Source: Strigamia acuminata (lineage: Eukaryota > Arthropoda > Chilopoda > Geophilomorpha > Linotaeniidae). Taken from it: a DNA stretch of 35,000 nucleotides. How positions within the stretch are numbered: position 1 is the first letter of the stretch; each line of letters starts with the position of its first letter. Made by a program: the position numbers and the translations under genes. The DNA is taken from contig CASHSZ010000077.1 of assembly GCA_949358305.1 (NCBI GenBank), positions 1 through 35,000 on the forward strand, read 5' to 3'. The notes beneath the pieces were generated by a model. It saw only the letters and a list, made by a program, of their open reading frames with translations. It was not told where the DNA came from and did no database searches. Shown piece by piece: positions 1-10,937 of the stretch.

Positions 1-3000
1 GTACGTGAAAACGCGTACAACATTCATAGACATTAATCTCGAATCCTGTTTTTGGTTTTACGCCGTTAACGGGCCGTTAACGGCCCGCACAGGCCGTGAC
101 GGGATCGTGACGGGACCGTCGGCGGCCCGTTAACGGCCCGCACGGGCCGTGACGGGATCGTGACGGGACCGTTGGCGGCCCGTTAACGGCCCGCACGCGC
201 CGTGACGGGACCGTGACGGGACCGTCGGCGGCCCGTTAACGGCCCGTACGACTCCATGCGGGCCGTTGACGGGCCGTTAACGGGCCGTTAACGGGCCGTT
301 AACGGCGTAAATCGAAAAAATCAACAACCGACAACACGTACGTGAAAACGCGTACAACATTCATAGACATTAATCTCGAATCCTGTTTTTGGTTTTACGC
401 CGTTAACGGGCCGTTAACGGGCCGTTAACGGCCCGTTAACGGCCCGTTAACGGCCCGCGTGAGGTCGTACGGGCCGTCGGCGAGCCGAAGTCCGGGAACG
501 AAGGCCGTGACGGGATCGTGACGGGACTGTCGGCGGCCCGTTAACGGCCCGCACGGGCCGTGACGGGATCGTGACGGGACCGTCACGATCCCGTTAACGG
601 CCCGTACGACTCCATGCGGGCCGTTGACGGGCCGTTGACGGGCCGTTAACGGGCCGTTAACGGGCCGTTACGGCGTAAATCGAAAAAATCAACAACCGAC
701 AACACGTACGTGAAAACGCGTACAACATTCATAGACATTAATCTCGAATCCTGTTTTTGGTTTTACGCCGTTAACGGGCCGTTAACGGCCCGTTAACGGC
801 CCGCACAGGCCGTGACGGGATCGTGACGGGACCGTCGGCGGCCCGTTAACGGCCCGCACGGGCCGTGACGGGATCGTGACGGGACCGTTGGCGGCCCGTT
901 AACGGCCCGCACGGGCCGTGACGGGATCGTGACGGGACCGTCGGCGGCCCGTTAACGGCCCGCACGGGCCGTGACGGGATCGTGACGGGACCGTCGGCGG
1001 CCCGTTAACGGCCCGCACGGGCCGTGACGGGATCGTGACGGGACCGTTGGCGGCCCGTTAACGGCCCGCACGCGCCGTGACGGGACCGTGACGGGACCGT
1101 CGGCGGCCCGTTAACGGCCCGTACGACTCCATGCGGGCCGTTGACGGGCCGTTAACGGGCCGTTAACGGGCCGTTAACGGCGTAAATCGAAAAAATCAAC
1201 AACCGACAACACGTACGTGAAAACGCGTACAACATTCATAGACATTAATCTCGAATCCTGTTTTTGGTTTTACGCCGTTAACGGGCCGTTAACGGGCCGT
1301 TAACGGCCCGTTAACGGCCCGTTAACGGCCCGCGTGAGGTCGTACGGGCCGTCGGCGAGCCGAAGTCCGGGAACGAAGGCCGTGACGGGATCGTGACGGG
1401 ACTGTCGGCGGCCCGTTAACGGCCCGCACGGGCCGTGACGGGATCGTGACGGGACCGTCACGATCCCGTTAACGGCCCGTACGACTCCATGCGGGCCGTT
1501 GACGGGCCGTTGACGGGCCGTTAACGGGCCGTTAACGGGCCGTTACGGCGTAAATCGAAAAAATCAACAACCGACAACACGTACGTGAAAACGCGTACAA
1601 CATTCATAGACATTAATCTCGAATCCTGTTTTTGGTTTTACGCCGTTAACGGGCCGTTAACGGCCCGTTAACGGCCCGTTAACGGCCCGTTAACGGCCCG
1701 CACAGGCCGTGACGGGATCGTGACGGGACCGTCGGCGGCCCGTTAACGGCCCGCACGGGCCGTGACGGGATCGTGACGGGACCGTCGGCGGCCCGTTAAC
1801 GGCCCGCACGGGCCGTGACGGGATCGTGACGGGACCGTCGGCGGCCCGTTAACGGCCCGCACGGGCCGTGACGGGATCGTGACGGGACCGTCGGCGGCCC
1901 GTTAACGGCCCGCACGGGCCGTGACGGGATCGTGACGGGACCGTCGGCGGCCCGTTAACGGCCCGCACGGGCCGTGACGGGATCGTGACGGGACCGTTGG
2001 CGGCCCGTTAACGGCCCGCACGCGCCGTGACGGGACCGTGACGGGACCGTCGGCGGCCCGTTAACGGCCCGTACGACTCCATGCGGGCCGTTGACGGGCC
2101 GTTAACGGGCCGTTAACGGGCCGTTAACGGCGTAAATCGAAAAAATCAACAACCGACAACACGTACGTGAAAACGCGTACAACATTCATAGACATTAATC
2201 TCGAATCCTGTTTTTGGTTTTACGCCGTTAACGGGCCGTTAACGGGCCGTTAACGGCCCGTTAACGGCCCGTTAACGGCCCGCGTGAGGTCGTACGGGCC
2301 GTCGGCGAGCCGAAGTCCGGGAACGAAGGCCGTGACGGGATCGTGACGGGACTGTCGGCGGCCCGTTAACGGCCCGCACGGGCCGTGACGGGATCGTGAC
2401 GGGACCGTCACGATCCCGTTAACGGCCCGTACGACTCCATGCGGGCCGTTGACGGGCCGTTGACGGGCCGTTAACGGGCCGTTAACGGGCCGTTACGGCG
2501 TAAATCGAAAAAATCAACAACCGACAACACGTACGTGAAAACGCGTACAACATTCATAGACATTAATCTCGAATCCTGTTTTTGGTTTTACGCCGTTAAC
2601 GGGCCGTTAACGGCCCGTTAACGGCCCGTTAACGGCCCGTTAACGGCCCGCACAGGCCGTGACGGGATCGTGACGGGACCGTCGGCGGCCCGTTAACGGC
2701 CCGCACGGGCCGTGACGGGATCGTGACGGGACCGTCGGCGGCCCGTTAACGGCCCGCACGGGCCGTGACGGGATCGTGACGGGACCGTCGGCGGCCCGTT
2801 AACGGCCCGCACGGGCCGTGACGGGATCGTGACGGGACCGTCGGCGGCCCGTTAACGGCCCGCACGGGCCGTGACGGGATCGTGACGGGACCGTTGGCGG
2901 CCCGTTAACGGCCCGCACGCGCCGTGACGGGACCGTGACGGGACCGTCGGCGGCCCGTTAACGGCCCGTACGACTCCATGCGGGCCGTTGACGGGCCGTT

Positions 3001-4260
3001 AACGGGCCGTTAACGGGCCGTTAACGGCGTAAATCGAAAAAATCAACAACCGACAACACGTACGTGAAAACGCGTACAACATTCATAGACATTAATCTCG
3101 AATCCTGTTTTTGGTTTTACGCCGTTAACGGGCCGTTAACGGGCCGTTAACGGCCCGTTAACGGCCCGTTAACGGCCCGCGTGAGGTCGTACGGGCCGTC
3201 GGCGAGCCGAAGTCCGGGAACGAAGGCCGTGACGGGATCGTGACGGGACTGTCGGCGGCCCGTTAACGGCCCGCACGGGCCGTGACGGGATCGTGACGGG
3301 ACCGTCACGATCCCGTTAACGGCCCGTACGACTCCATGCGGGCCGTTGACGGGCCGTTGACGGGCCGTTAACGGGCCGTTAACGGGCCGTTACGGCGTAA
3401 ATCGAAAAAATCAACAACCGACAACACGTACGTGAAAACGCGTACAACATTCATAGACATTAATCTCGAATCCTGTTTTTGGTTTTACGCCGTTAACGGG
3501 CCGTTAACGGCCCGTTAACGGCCCGTTAACGGCCCGTTAACGGCCCGCACAGGCCGTGACGGGATCGTGACGGGACCGTCGGCGGCCCGTTAACGGCCCG
3601 CACGGGCCGTGACGGGATCGTGACGGGACCGTCGGCGGCCCGTTAACGGCCCGCACGGGCCGTGACGGGATCGTGACGGGACCGTCGGCGGCCCGTTAAC
3701 GGCCCGCACGGGCCGTGACGGGATCGTGACGGGACCGTCGGCGGCCCGTTAACGGCTTGTACGGGCCGTTACGGGATCGTGACGGGACCGTGACGGGACC
3801 GTCGGCGGCCCGTTAACGGCCCGTACGATTCCATGCGGGCCGTTGACGGGATCGTGACGGGACCGTCGGCAGCCCGTTAACGGCCCGCACGGGCCGTGAC
3901 GGGATCGTGACGGGACCGTCGGCGGCCCGTTAACGGCCCGCACGAGCCGTGACGGGATCGTGACGGGACCGTTGGCGGCCCGTTAACGGCCCGCACGGGC
4001 CGTGACGGGATCGTGACGGGACCGTCGGCGGCCCGTTAACGGCTTGTACGGGCCGTTACGGGATCGTGACGGGACCGTCGGCGGCCCGTTAACGGCCCGC
4101 ACGGGCCGTTAACGGGGTCGTTACGGGACCGTCGGCGGCCCGTGCGGCGGCCTCGCCAACCTCGTGCGGCCCGTTAACGGCCCGTACGGGCCGTTACGGG
4201 GCCGTTGCGGGATCGTCGGCGGCCCGTTAACGGCCCGCACGGGACAACGGGCGCCAACGA
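1..4260. repeat. Higher-order satellite array built on an 11-bp palindromic subunit
   Basis: A constant AT-rich linker of about 100 bp (it contains the palindrome CACGTACGTG) recurs with GTACGTG at 1, 338, 706, 1213, 1581, 2163, 2531, 3060 and 3428. The spacings are 337, 368, 507, 368, 582, 368, 529 and 368. A fixed 368-bp monomer therefore alternates with a variable monomer. The variable lengths differ by multiples of two subunits: 53 bp (CGGCGGCCCGTTAACGG...) and 11 bp (GGGCCGTTAAC or its reverse complement). Each core opens with TTTACGCCGTTAACGG and closes with its reverse complement CCGTTAACGGCGTAAA; the 368-bp type has a one-base-shorter closing copy. After about 3740 the array loses its linker and decays into diverged 53-bp units up to about 4260. 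No coding content is credible; ORFs here are products of the repeat. Confidence 0.97.
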
Positions 4261-4817
4261 GCGCCGGTAGTCCCGGTAATTTGTTTCAAAATAAATATTT
4301 GTCACCGTCTCCCCTCCCTCCTCCTCCTCCCCCTCCTCTCCCTCTCGAGGCCAGACACGGCCGCTCCAAAATACGAACCACGACGATGCCTCCGTACCGA
4401 TAGACCGAGTGGGTCGCGCGACAGACAATGCGCGCAAACTACCGTCGGCGCACGGTGTGCACGGCGCAACACCACGGAAGTAACTACCGGTGCGCCCCTC
4501 GTGCGTGCGAGGCAACCCCGAGCTCGCTTAAAGAAGCCACGCAACAACAACCGAGTTCGTTTATCTATTTATTTATTTTTTATTCGTCTAGCATTTTAAA
4601 CGAATCGATGAAAACAAATGAAAACAAACAAACAAATTAATAAACAAATCGAATACATAAAAAAATAAAATAAAATAAAATAAAATAAAATAAAATAAAG
4701 ATGAAATGAAATGAAATAAAATGAAATATTGGCCGTTTCGATCCTCGATGTCGCCTTTATCTGCCTATCCATCTATTCTGAAATGAGAGAAGAAAAGATG
4801 AGTATTCGAAGAGGCGC
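4261..4817. other. Spacer after the satellite, no gene seen
   Basis: The stretch holds a C/T-rich run (about 4310-4345), a GC-rich non-repetitive part (4350-4540) and A/T simple repeats, including an AAAAT-type pentanucleotide run at about 4660-4700. TTTATT on the plus strand near 4567 would read AATAAA on the minus strand and could serve the minus-strand gene that ends at 4818, though it is about 250 bases away. Short ORFs on both strands here lack splice or codon support. Confidence 0.6.
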
Positions 4818-5596
4818 TTAGTGGAGAATTCGCTCACTGTCCCGTTTCTTCGACTCGCGGGTAACCGCCGGTGCGTCGGAGGAGCCACCAGTGTTGGGTG
4901 GCGGCTAAAAAAAAAAAAAAAAAAAAAAAAACGAATGTTTGTCGAAATACGGGGAAAAAAAGGTGCGTACATGCACGGTGAACGTTTTCCACCGACTGAC
5001 TCACTCACCATGCGCATCAGCATTCTAACTATAGCGCGGTGCGCGTCCAACGCCAAACGCGAGAACACGGGGCCTCCAGCCGGGAGCAACTCGACTCCAT
5101 CGGCGACGTCTCGGTCGTCGCTCTCTTCCTCCTCTTCCTCTTCATCTTCTTCTTCTTCCTCTTCTTCTCCTTCTCCTCCCTCTCCTCCTTCTTCGCCCTC
5201 TCCCTCCTCCGCCACTGTCTTTGCCGGAGCCTCCAGCCCGCCCGACAAGGGAGCGGCGGACGACGTAGATGGGACGGCGTCGCTCGACGACGAGGCGACG
5301 ACGCGCGCTGGCGACGATTCTCCGTCTTGACGCGGCTGGAAAATGGAGGGGGAATAGGCGAATGAATAGACGAATGAACGACGACAATCTTGACGGGATA
5401 CCTTTTTGGTTGGCGCCGGATCGCCCGCTTCCCCGGGACGCTTTACCGTTCGCTGCGTCTCCGGCGACTGTGGCTGCGTCGGCGTCTCCGACGTCCCCGG
5501 TGACGGTGGTTGCGACGGTAGCTGCGACTGCGGCGGCTGCAGCTGCGTCAGCGCCTCGTTCTCGCTCCCACTCTCGCTCTCGTTTTCGATCGGCAT
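4818..5596 (-). CDS. Unrecognised acidic, Ser/Pro/Glu-rich protein, three exons (about 202 aa)
   Basis: The exons on the minus strand are 5596-5402, 5335-5009 and 4904-4818, joined by GTATCC..CAG and GTGAGT..TAG introns, all phase 0. The last exon ends in TAA. Residues 1-65 are rich in Ser, Glu, Gln and Pro (starting MPIENESESGSENEA). Residues about 100-145 form an almost pure Glu run with some Asp and Gly. A short hydrophobic/basic stretch (LALDAHRAIVRMLMRM) follows, then a basic tail ending RDSERILH. Such composition is common in nuclear or chromatin-binding proteins, but no domain is recognised. The ATG directly follows TTCCTTCTCTACAG, which looks like a splice acceptor, so an upstream exon may exist and the true start may lie beyond 5596. 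The acceptor of the last exon is preceded by a run of about 24 T on the coding strand. Confidence 0.68.
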
Positions 5597-6397
5597 CTGT
5601 AGAGAAGGAATAAATTAAATTAAATTGAATTAAATCGAAGCGCGAGCGCGGTAAAACCGAAAGAAGAAGGGGTGGAGGTGAGGAAAAGAGACCGAAGGAC
5701 GAGCGAGAGGGGGGCGCTATAGTTTCACCGCACGACTCGTTGCACTATACGAATTGCCCCGAAACAAACGCCTATTTATTTCTTTATTTTTTTTTATTTA
5801 TTCATTCATTCGTTAATCTCGTCCACTCGTTAAGTTTTATCAAATTCGTTAAACTCGTTCGTCCATTCGTCAAATTGGTCGTTTCGTCTAGCGACGAGAA
5901 CAACGGCGACGCTAACGTTTACGCGAGTAACTCGGTGAGTTCGTGCATTCTGCGCACGCAAAACGCGAACGCGGCCAATTGACAAAATAACATTTTACAA
6001 GTAATGGTTTAATAATTTACCTCCGTGTGCGAAGCGCGTGTCGCGTCCATTGTGTCTGTCTGTCTGATTTTGGCGAATGAACCGACGCGACGCCCGGTGA
6101 TAACAATGGCGATAATGACACGCGACGTAGCATACTTCTAGCTAAACAACAATAATAATAATAATTCATTAAAAAAATAAAATGAAATAGAATAATTAAA
6201 TAAACAAACAAAATAATAAATAGATAAATAAATAAATAAATAAATAAATAAGTCGAAAATAAATAAACTAGCGGCGGGACGGGCCGAGGTCAGAGATTTT
6301 GCTCCGTTCTCGCGTCTGTCTATTCCGGGTAGAGGGAGGGAGCGAACGGGCGCGCGCCGGACATCGCTCGGAATTAAAAAACGGGTAACGGGGGAAG
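5597..6397. other. Intergenic region with AT-rich simple repeats
   Basis: This region lies upstream of the minus-strand acidic-protein gene and may hold its promoter or a 5' exon. It contains TTTATT/CATTCATT runs (about 5775-5815), a GC-rich part (5880-5975) and an ATAA microsatellite (about 6215-6250). The microsatellite is followed by AGTCGAAAATA, resembling the junction after the hairpins of the neighbouring array, so a decayed further unit may begin here. No coding region is supported. Confidence 0.5.
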
Positions 6398-7356
6398 ACA
6401 GACAGTCGAAATTTGATTCCCCGGTCGTGGAATCGACTCCGCGACCCGTGCTTTAACGGTTAATTGGATTATCTTCGTCGTGACTTATCGGGATAAAAAT
6501 TTTATAGAAAATCGGCCGTATCGTATTTTATTTTCATCTTCCGAGGGTCTCGCGTCGTCGTTGTGGACGGGAGTCTTCCCGAACACGTTCGACGGGCTTC
6601 GCGAATGCTTTCAGATCGGACGCGGAACTCGGGCCCGCCGCTCGGTCGAGCGGCGCCAGTACCCGCCGAGCGGCGCGGTATCCGATCAAATAACTCCCTT
6701 GCTTCGTCACGGTCTCGGACTGGCCTTCGGGCCGGTCAAAATAACAAATAAATGAATAAATCGAAAATAGAACGCCCCCGTCCCGGCGAGACTAGGGGCG
6801 GGTGGCGTCGTTGAGCGGCGGCAGCGGCGGCGGTAGCCCCGACGACTCGCCCCGAAAATAAGCTCCCGCACCAGCATTCCTTCGTCCGTCTAAACCTCGC
6901 AGCGCGTGCGGTCGCGTGCATTCTACTCGTGTCCGGTGTGGCGATCGGTACAGAGTAAAAAAAAGATCACCCGAAAAAGAAAGACGATTAAAGTTTTAAT
7001 TCTCCGGTCGTGGAACCGACTTTGCGGTTCGTGCTTTAACCGTTAATTAGGTTATCTTCGTCGCAACTCGTCGTAATAAAAATTTCACAGAAAATCAGCC
7101 GTTTCGTATTTTATTTTCATCTTCCGGGGGTCTCGCGCCGTCGTTGTGGACGGGAGTCTTCCCGAACACGTTCGATGGGTTTTGCCGACACTTTCAGATC
7201 GAATGCGGAACTCGGGCCCGTCGCTCGGTCGAGCGGCGCCAGTACCCGCCGAGCGGCACGGTATCCGATACCCGTCTTTTTTAAACCTCCCTTGCTTCGT
7301 CGGTCTCAGACTGGCCTTCGGGTCGGTCAAAATAAATAAATAAATAAATAAATGAA

Positions 7357-7407
<51 letters not shown>

Positions 7408-9445
7408 GTAGGTCGGGAAATAGAACGCGTTCGTCCCGGCGAATAGTGGCAGCTGGGGTCGTCGAGTGAGTGGCGGCGGCAGCGGCAACCTCGATGACTC
7501 GCCCCGAAAATAAAGTCCCGCGTCGGCATCCCTTCGTGCGTCCTTCGTCCGTCTAATCCTCGCAGCGCGTGCGGTCGCGTGCATTCTACTCGTGTCCGAT
7601 GTAGCGACCGGTACGAGGTAAAAAAAATATCACACGAAAAAGAAAGACGATTAAAATTTTAATTCTCCGGTTGTGGAACCGACTTCGCGGTTCGTGCTTT
7701 AATCGTTAATTAGATTATCGTCGTCGCAATTTATCGGAATAAAATTTTTACGGAAAATTGACATTTCCGTATTTCATTTTCATCTTTCGGGGGTCTTGCG
7801 CCGTCATAATCGGAGCGAGTCTCGCTCGATGCGTTCGACGGACTTTGTGGGAGTTTCCAGATCGCCAGCGGAACGAGGGGCCGTGGCTCGTCCGAGCGGC
7901 GCAGTACCCGTCGAGTGGCGCGGTACCCGAGTTCTTGCATCCAACGGTGGACACATCTTTGTCGAGAGCACCTCTCGGTCTCAGACCGGCCTTCGGGCCG
8001 GTCAAAAAAAATAAACAAATAAATAAATAAATAAATAAATAAACGAGTCGGCGAATAAAGGCGGTTGGGGTCGCTGGACGGTGGCGGTGGTGGTGGCAGC
8101 GGCAACCCCGACGACTCGTCGCAAAAGATAAGCTCCCGCGCCGGCATCCGTTTGCTCGTCTAAACCTCGCAGTGCGCGTGCGGTCGCGTGCATTCTACTC
8201 GTGTCCGATGTGGCGATCGGCATAGATCACCCGAAAAAGGAAAGACGATTAAAATTTTAATTCTCCGGTCGTGGCACCGACTTTGCGGCTCGTGCTTTAA
8301 CCGTTAATTAGGTTATCTTCGTCGTAATTCGTTGGAATAAAATTTTTATAGAAAATCAGCCGTTATGCATTTTATTTTCATCTTCCGGGGGTCTCGTGCC
8401 GTCGTAGTAGGCGTTAGTTTCAATCATCGCGTTCTACGGATTTTGAGGGGATCCTCAGATCGAGACCAAAGTGAGAGGGCCGTCGCCCCCGTCTCGTGCG
8501 CCGCTCGATCCCCGTTGGATGACAAGATGGCATTCGCCTCTCCCACCCGAGGATCGGTCGGTGGTGCGGTATTTATGCTTGTGCACCAAATGGGTGGTCG
8601 ACAGGTCCCCAATCGGTCTCGGGCTCAGACTGGCCTTCGGGCCGGTCAAAATAACAAATAAATGAATAAATCGGAAATAGAACGCTCCCGTCCCGGCGAG
8701 ACTAGGGGCGGGTGGCGTCGTTGAGCGGCGGCAGCGGCGGCGGTAGCCCCGACGACTCGCCCCGAAAAAAGGCTCCCGCACCGGCATTTCTTCGTCCGTC
8801 TAAACCTCGCAGCGCGCGTGCGGTCGCGTGCATTCTACTCGTGTCCGGTGTGGCGATCGGTACGGGGTAAAAAAAAAATATTACACGCAAAAGGAAAGAC
8901 GATTAAAATTTTAGTTCTCCGGTCGTGGAACCGACTTTGCGGTTCGTGCTTTAACCGTTAATTAGGTTATCTTCGTCGCAACTCGTCGTAATAAAAATTT
9001 CACAGAAAATCAGCCGTTTCGTATTTTATTTTCATCTCACGGTGGTCTGGCGCCGTCATAGTCGACGGAAGTCTCTCCGAACACGTTCAACGGGCTTCAC
9101 GAACGCTTTCAGATCGAATGCGGAACTCGGGCCCGCCGCTTGGTCGAGCGGCGCAGTACCCGCCGAGCGGCGTGGTAGCCGGGTTCTCGCGTATGGCGAT
9201 AGGGGGTCCTTTCTAAACAAACACCTCTCTCGGTCTCAGACTGGCCTTCGGGTCGGTCAAAATAATAAATAAATGAATCGGAAATAGAACGCACCCGTTC
9301 TCGCTCGGTCTACCGGCGAATGGGAGCAGTTGGGGCCGTTGAGCGGCGACGACAGCAGCCCTAACGACTCGTCCCGAAAATAAGTTTCCGCACCGACATC
9401 CGTTCGCTTATTTAAACCCCATGACGCGCGCGTGGTTGCCTGCAT
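6398..9445 (+). repeat. Tandem array I: five units of a retroposon-like repeat ending in a cUUCGg hairpin
   Basis: The units begin near 6398, 6981, 7644, 8242 and 8895. Each opens with a conserved block (AGACGATTAAAATTTTAATT, then a segment with GTGGAACCGACTTTGCGG and ACCGTTAATTAGGTTATC). A middle of variable sequence follows, then the hairpin GACTGGCCTTCGGGCCGGTC at 6718, 7309, 7984, 8628 and 9239. Right after each hairpin comes an A-rich ATAA-type tail of varying length. A second conserved block (CGACTCGCCCCGAAAATAAG through GTGTGGCGATCGGTAC) links to the next unit. Several middles also carry the stem-loop GCCGCTCGGTCGAGCGGC. Hairpin plus short-repeat tail is the usual 3'-end arrangement of LINE-mobilised elements, so the plus direction is probably sense. 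A conserved minus-strand ORF seen in most units (it begins MHATARALRGL) looks like a by-product of repeat conservation. Confidence 0.88.
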
Positions 9446-9844
9446 TTTTCGGCTTGTTTCGACACGTTTCGACGTCGACGCGCGACCGTGAGCAAAGTCC
9501 TCAGCAACATATGGACATGAGTGTGTCTTTGCTCGCGATCTACGCGTTTGAGCGCGTTACGACGCGCGATAATGCACGTGATGCGATGGGGGTGAGCGCG
9601 ACACGGGCTTTTGGCGCGGGCGTCGGTAATGATGTCCGTCAACGTGGATGAATGTCCGCGAAGTGTTTGGTGTTTATGGCAACGCACCAGGACGCAATTA
9701 ACAACCAACAAGAATTAAAAATATAACTGTTTAACAAAAAGAAACTCCTATAATGTTGAAACAATAAAGAAAACGCAAAATTCAGATTCAAATTTAGATT
9801 TGAATTAGGTCAGATTAGGCCAGGTTGTAGATCCACAGACTCTC
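9446..9844. other. Unique flank left of the copia element
   Basis: No gene was identified. Sequence 9450-9700 is GC-rich and non-repetitive, with short ORFs on both strands lacking splice or domain support; 9700-9844 is AT-rich. Bases 9840-9844 (CTCTC) are the left copy of the copia target-site duplication. Without the insertion this flank would continue directly at 15767. Confidence 0.6.
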
Positions 9845-10162
9845 TGTTAGGCTTTTGTGTGTTATAACTGTCTGTATTATTTCGTATCATCAAGCGATGT
9901 TGTTCGTTAGATTGTATACTTGTTAATTTGTACACTATCTTAGCTGCACGATTGGCTGCAGTATTTGTCACAAATAACTTATGTATTCTGCCCAAAGGGG
10001 GCGTTGTTTACTTTTTCCCAGTCACATGACTGGACAATAAATCACACTTGATGTTTCTTTTCAACCAGGTGAAGATGGTGTTTGTGCTTGCTTTCACAAT
10101 AGATGTTTCTCACACCACTGCTAAATAAGTTAATCCACACTACTTTGGACCACAAGTTAACA
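9845..10162 (+). repeat. 5' LTR of the copia element
   Basis: This 318-bp direct repeat is matched by 15444-15761. It has TGTTA...TAACA inverted ends. AATAAA at 10036-10041 is the likely polyadenylation signal. An inverted repeat CAGTCA-CA-TGACTG lies just upstream of it. The promoter was not identified with confidence; GTATAC near 9917 is a possible TATA-like element. Confidence 0.96.
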
Positions 10163-10163
10163 A

Positions 10164-10174
10164 GGTTATGGGCC
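10164..10174 (+). promoter_or_regulatory. Putative primer-binding site, initiator Met-tRNA type
   Basis: GGTTATGGGCC begins one base after the 5' LTR. It is complementary to the anticodon-arm region of eukaryotic initiator methionine tRNA, the internal half-tRNA primer typical of copia-type elements. The match is inferred from knowledge of that tRNA; no alignment was run. Confidence 0.75.
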
Positions 10175-10937
10175 AGAATATCGTGGGAAAAACATCTGGC
10201 GCGGTTCTTACAGGTCAGCTGTCATTTGGAGGTCGTGAGGAAAAAATCATCCTTTCCATCCAAGATGGCGGCGCCCATTGAGGAAGCAGCCAGCTTATGT
10301 TTGAGCCGAGATACCCGGGAATCCGAAGTGAAAAACAGCCATCAAGCGGAGGAGCAACACTAATTGGGTTCGAAAAATACCAAACTATCTATTTACGAGT
10401 TTATTTTTCCAATTTTCGGACAATAATATCGATATCGCGAGGCGCGATACGCATCGTCGACGTGTCATTTTTCGCCGTGAAAAACGCCGTGGAAACGAAT
10501 CAACGACAGTACGGAAATCCTCGCCAACCACACGTGAAGTGTGAATCGAGGTTTAGAAGACGATTAAACGCAAGGGAACTGGAAAACGACGGACAATTGG
10601 TGGATATTTTGCGGAGAAAAGACAATACAACACGAGAATCGACGAGGGAAGTCAATATAGAGCAGCGGACACACGTGAAGTGTGATACAACAAGCGATAC
10701 GACTAGGAATATATCGAAGACACCATTTTCGAACACATTATTGAACAATCATGTTTATTTTCGATATTATTCCATTTTTAGCTTAGTTTGTGCTAGGATT
10801 ATTACTAACATAAGTTTAAGAGCGCATTAACATCACAACACTGCACCTTGTTGTGATTATCCAGTACAGAGAGTGTTTTTCTGGGGGGAAATCAGTGTGT
10901 GTTCAGTGTTTTTCAAGTGTCGGACGTTCAATTCACA
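10175..10937 (+). other. Long untranslated leader of the copia element
   Basis: About 775 bases separate the 5' LTR from the gag start, long for a copia leader. It includes several upstream ATGs and a 177-codon ORF (10297-10830) with no recognised similarity. The imperfect dyad CACACGTGAAGTGTG occurs twice, at 10529-10543 and 10670-10684, a candidate RNA-packaging or regulatory motif. Confidence 0.6.

Noticed and set aside
3749-3943. Minus-strand ORF in the satellite
   Set aside because: It is read entirely from 53-bp repeat units; neighbouring units with one changed base break it.
1-4260. CRISPR array
   Set aside because: The repeats have no unique spacers, the spacing is hierarchical and the context is eukaryotic.
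7281-9445. Recurring minus-strand ORFs beginning MHATARALRGL in the hairpin arrays
   Set aside because: They run through ATAA tails as Phe/Ile/Tyr/Leu repeats, vary in length and lack a conserved end; conservation follows the DNA repeat. A short peptide cannot be fully excluded.
10297-10830. 177-codon ORF in the copia leader
   Set aside because: No domain, not in frame with gag and ATG-rich; treated as leader.
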